DNA of 64,000 bases from positions 18,104,306 to 18,168,305 of the forward strand of contig JALMQS010000070.1 in the NCBI GenBank assembly GCA_024734495.1, written 5' to 3'. The notes below the pieces were generated by a model. The model worked only from the letters and a program-made list of their open reading frames with translations. It was not told the DNA's origin and ran no database searches. A program made the translations under genes and the position numbers. Position 1 is the first letter of the stretch, and every line of letters starts with the position of its first letter. Below, in pieces: positions 63,976 to 64,000 of this stretch. The stretch is from Forficula auricularia. Taxonomy: Eukaryota > Arthropoda > Insecta > Dermaptera > Forficulidae.

Positions 63976-64000
63976 GTAAGAGTATATGATAATAAAAAGT

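Overview
This window looks like a repeat-dominated, very AT-rich stretch of an insect nuclear genome. The evidence is the set of mobile elements: mariner and long-inverted-repeat Tc1/mariner relatives with a DUF4817-type helix-turn-helix, piggyBac, hAT, Helitron-like elements, jockey/RTE-like LINE fragments, several tRNA-derived SINE families, and the dispersed ACCGACTTCAAAAA repeat I associate with insect genomes. I cannot name the order or species from sequence alone. I see no prokaryotic operon, no CRISPR array, no rRNA and no convincing intact host gene. Almost every open frame is a decayed transposase or reverse transcriptase, or a by-product of low-complexity DNA.

Layout. 0-10 kb: ACCGACTTC repeats, palindromes, a Helitron-like element, a jockey-type LINE tail, a tandem satellite and a 271 bp SINE with a perfect target duplication. 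10-16 kb: three inverted-repeat DNA transposons in a row (a DUF4817-type element with 211 bp TIRs and two nested SINEs, a deleted piggyBac, a second Tc1-like element with 142 bp TIRs), then a 65 bp-armed palindrome. 16-20 kb: an array whose units carry the palindrome TGACGTCA, interrupted by a tRNA-headed insertion ending in a LINE endonuclease start, then an RTE-like LINE. 20-32 kb: hairpin-ended dispersed repeats with C-rich cores, SINEs, hammerhead-like foldbacks, and a compound tandem array hit by a second LINE with a perfect 10 bp target duplication. 32-37 kb: a 23 bp minisatellite, a ~0.9 kb palindrome, a mariner copy, and a repeat-poor island holding a 120-codon membrane-protein frame (37.3-37.6 kb). 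37-46 kb: nested foldbacks and SINEs, and one GC-rich, exon-like segment (41.6-41.9 kb). 46-64 kb: a second long-TIR DUF4817 element (~400 bp arms), a third Tc1-like remnant, a hAT element with 8 bp target duplication, a duplicated palindromic MITE and more dispersed repeats.

The most interesting signal is a set of hammerhead-ribozyme-like cores (CTGATGA or CTGAAGA, a stem-loop, then GAAAC) in the arms of foldback elements at 25.8, 40.3-41.1, 44.2 and 45.2-45.3 kb. In the best cases GAAA is followed by a self-complementary stem III and a GUC or GUU cleavage triplet, and flanking bases can form stem I. This arrangement is known from the terminal repeats of Penelope-like retroelements. The window also holds two candidates for host function: the 120-codon frame, possibly a chemoreceptor remnant, and the GC-rich exon candidate. 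Both are tentative.
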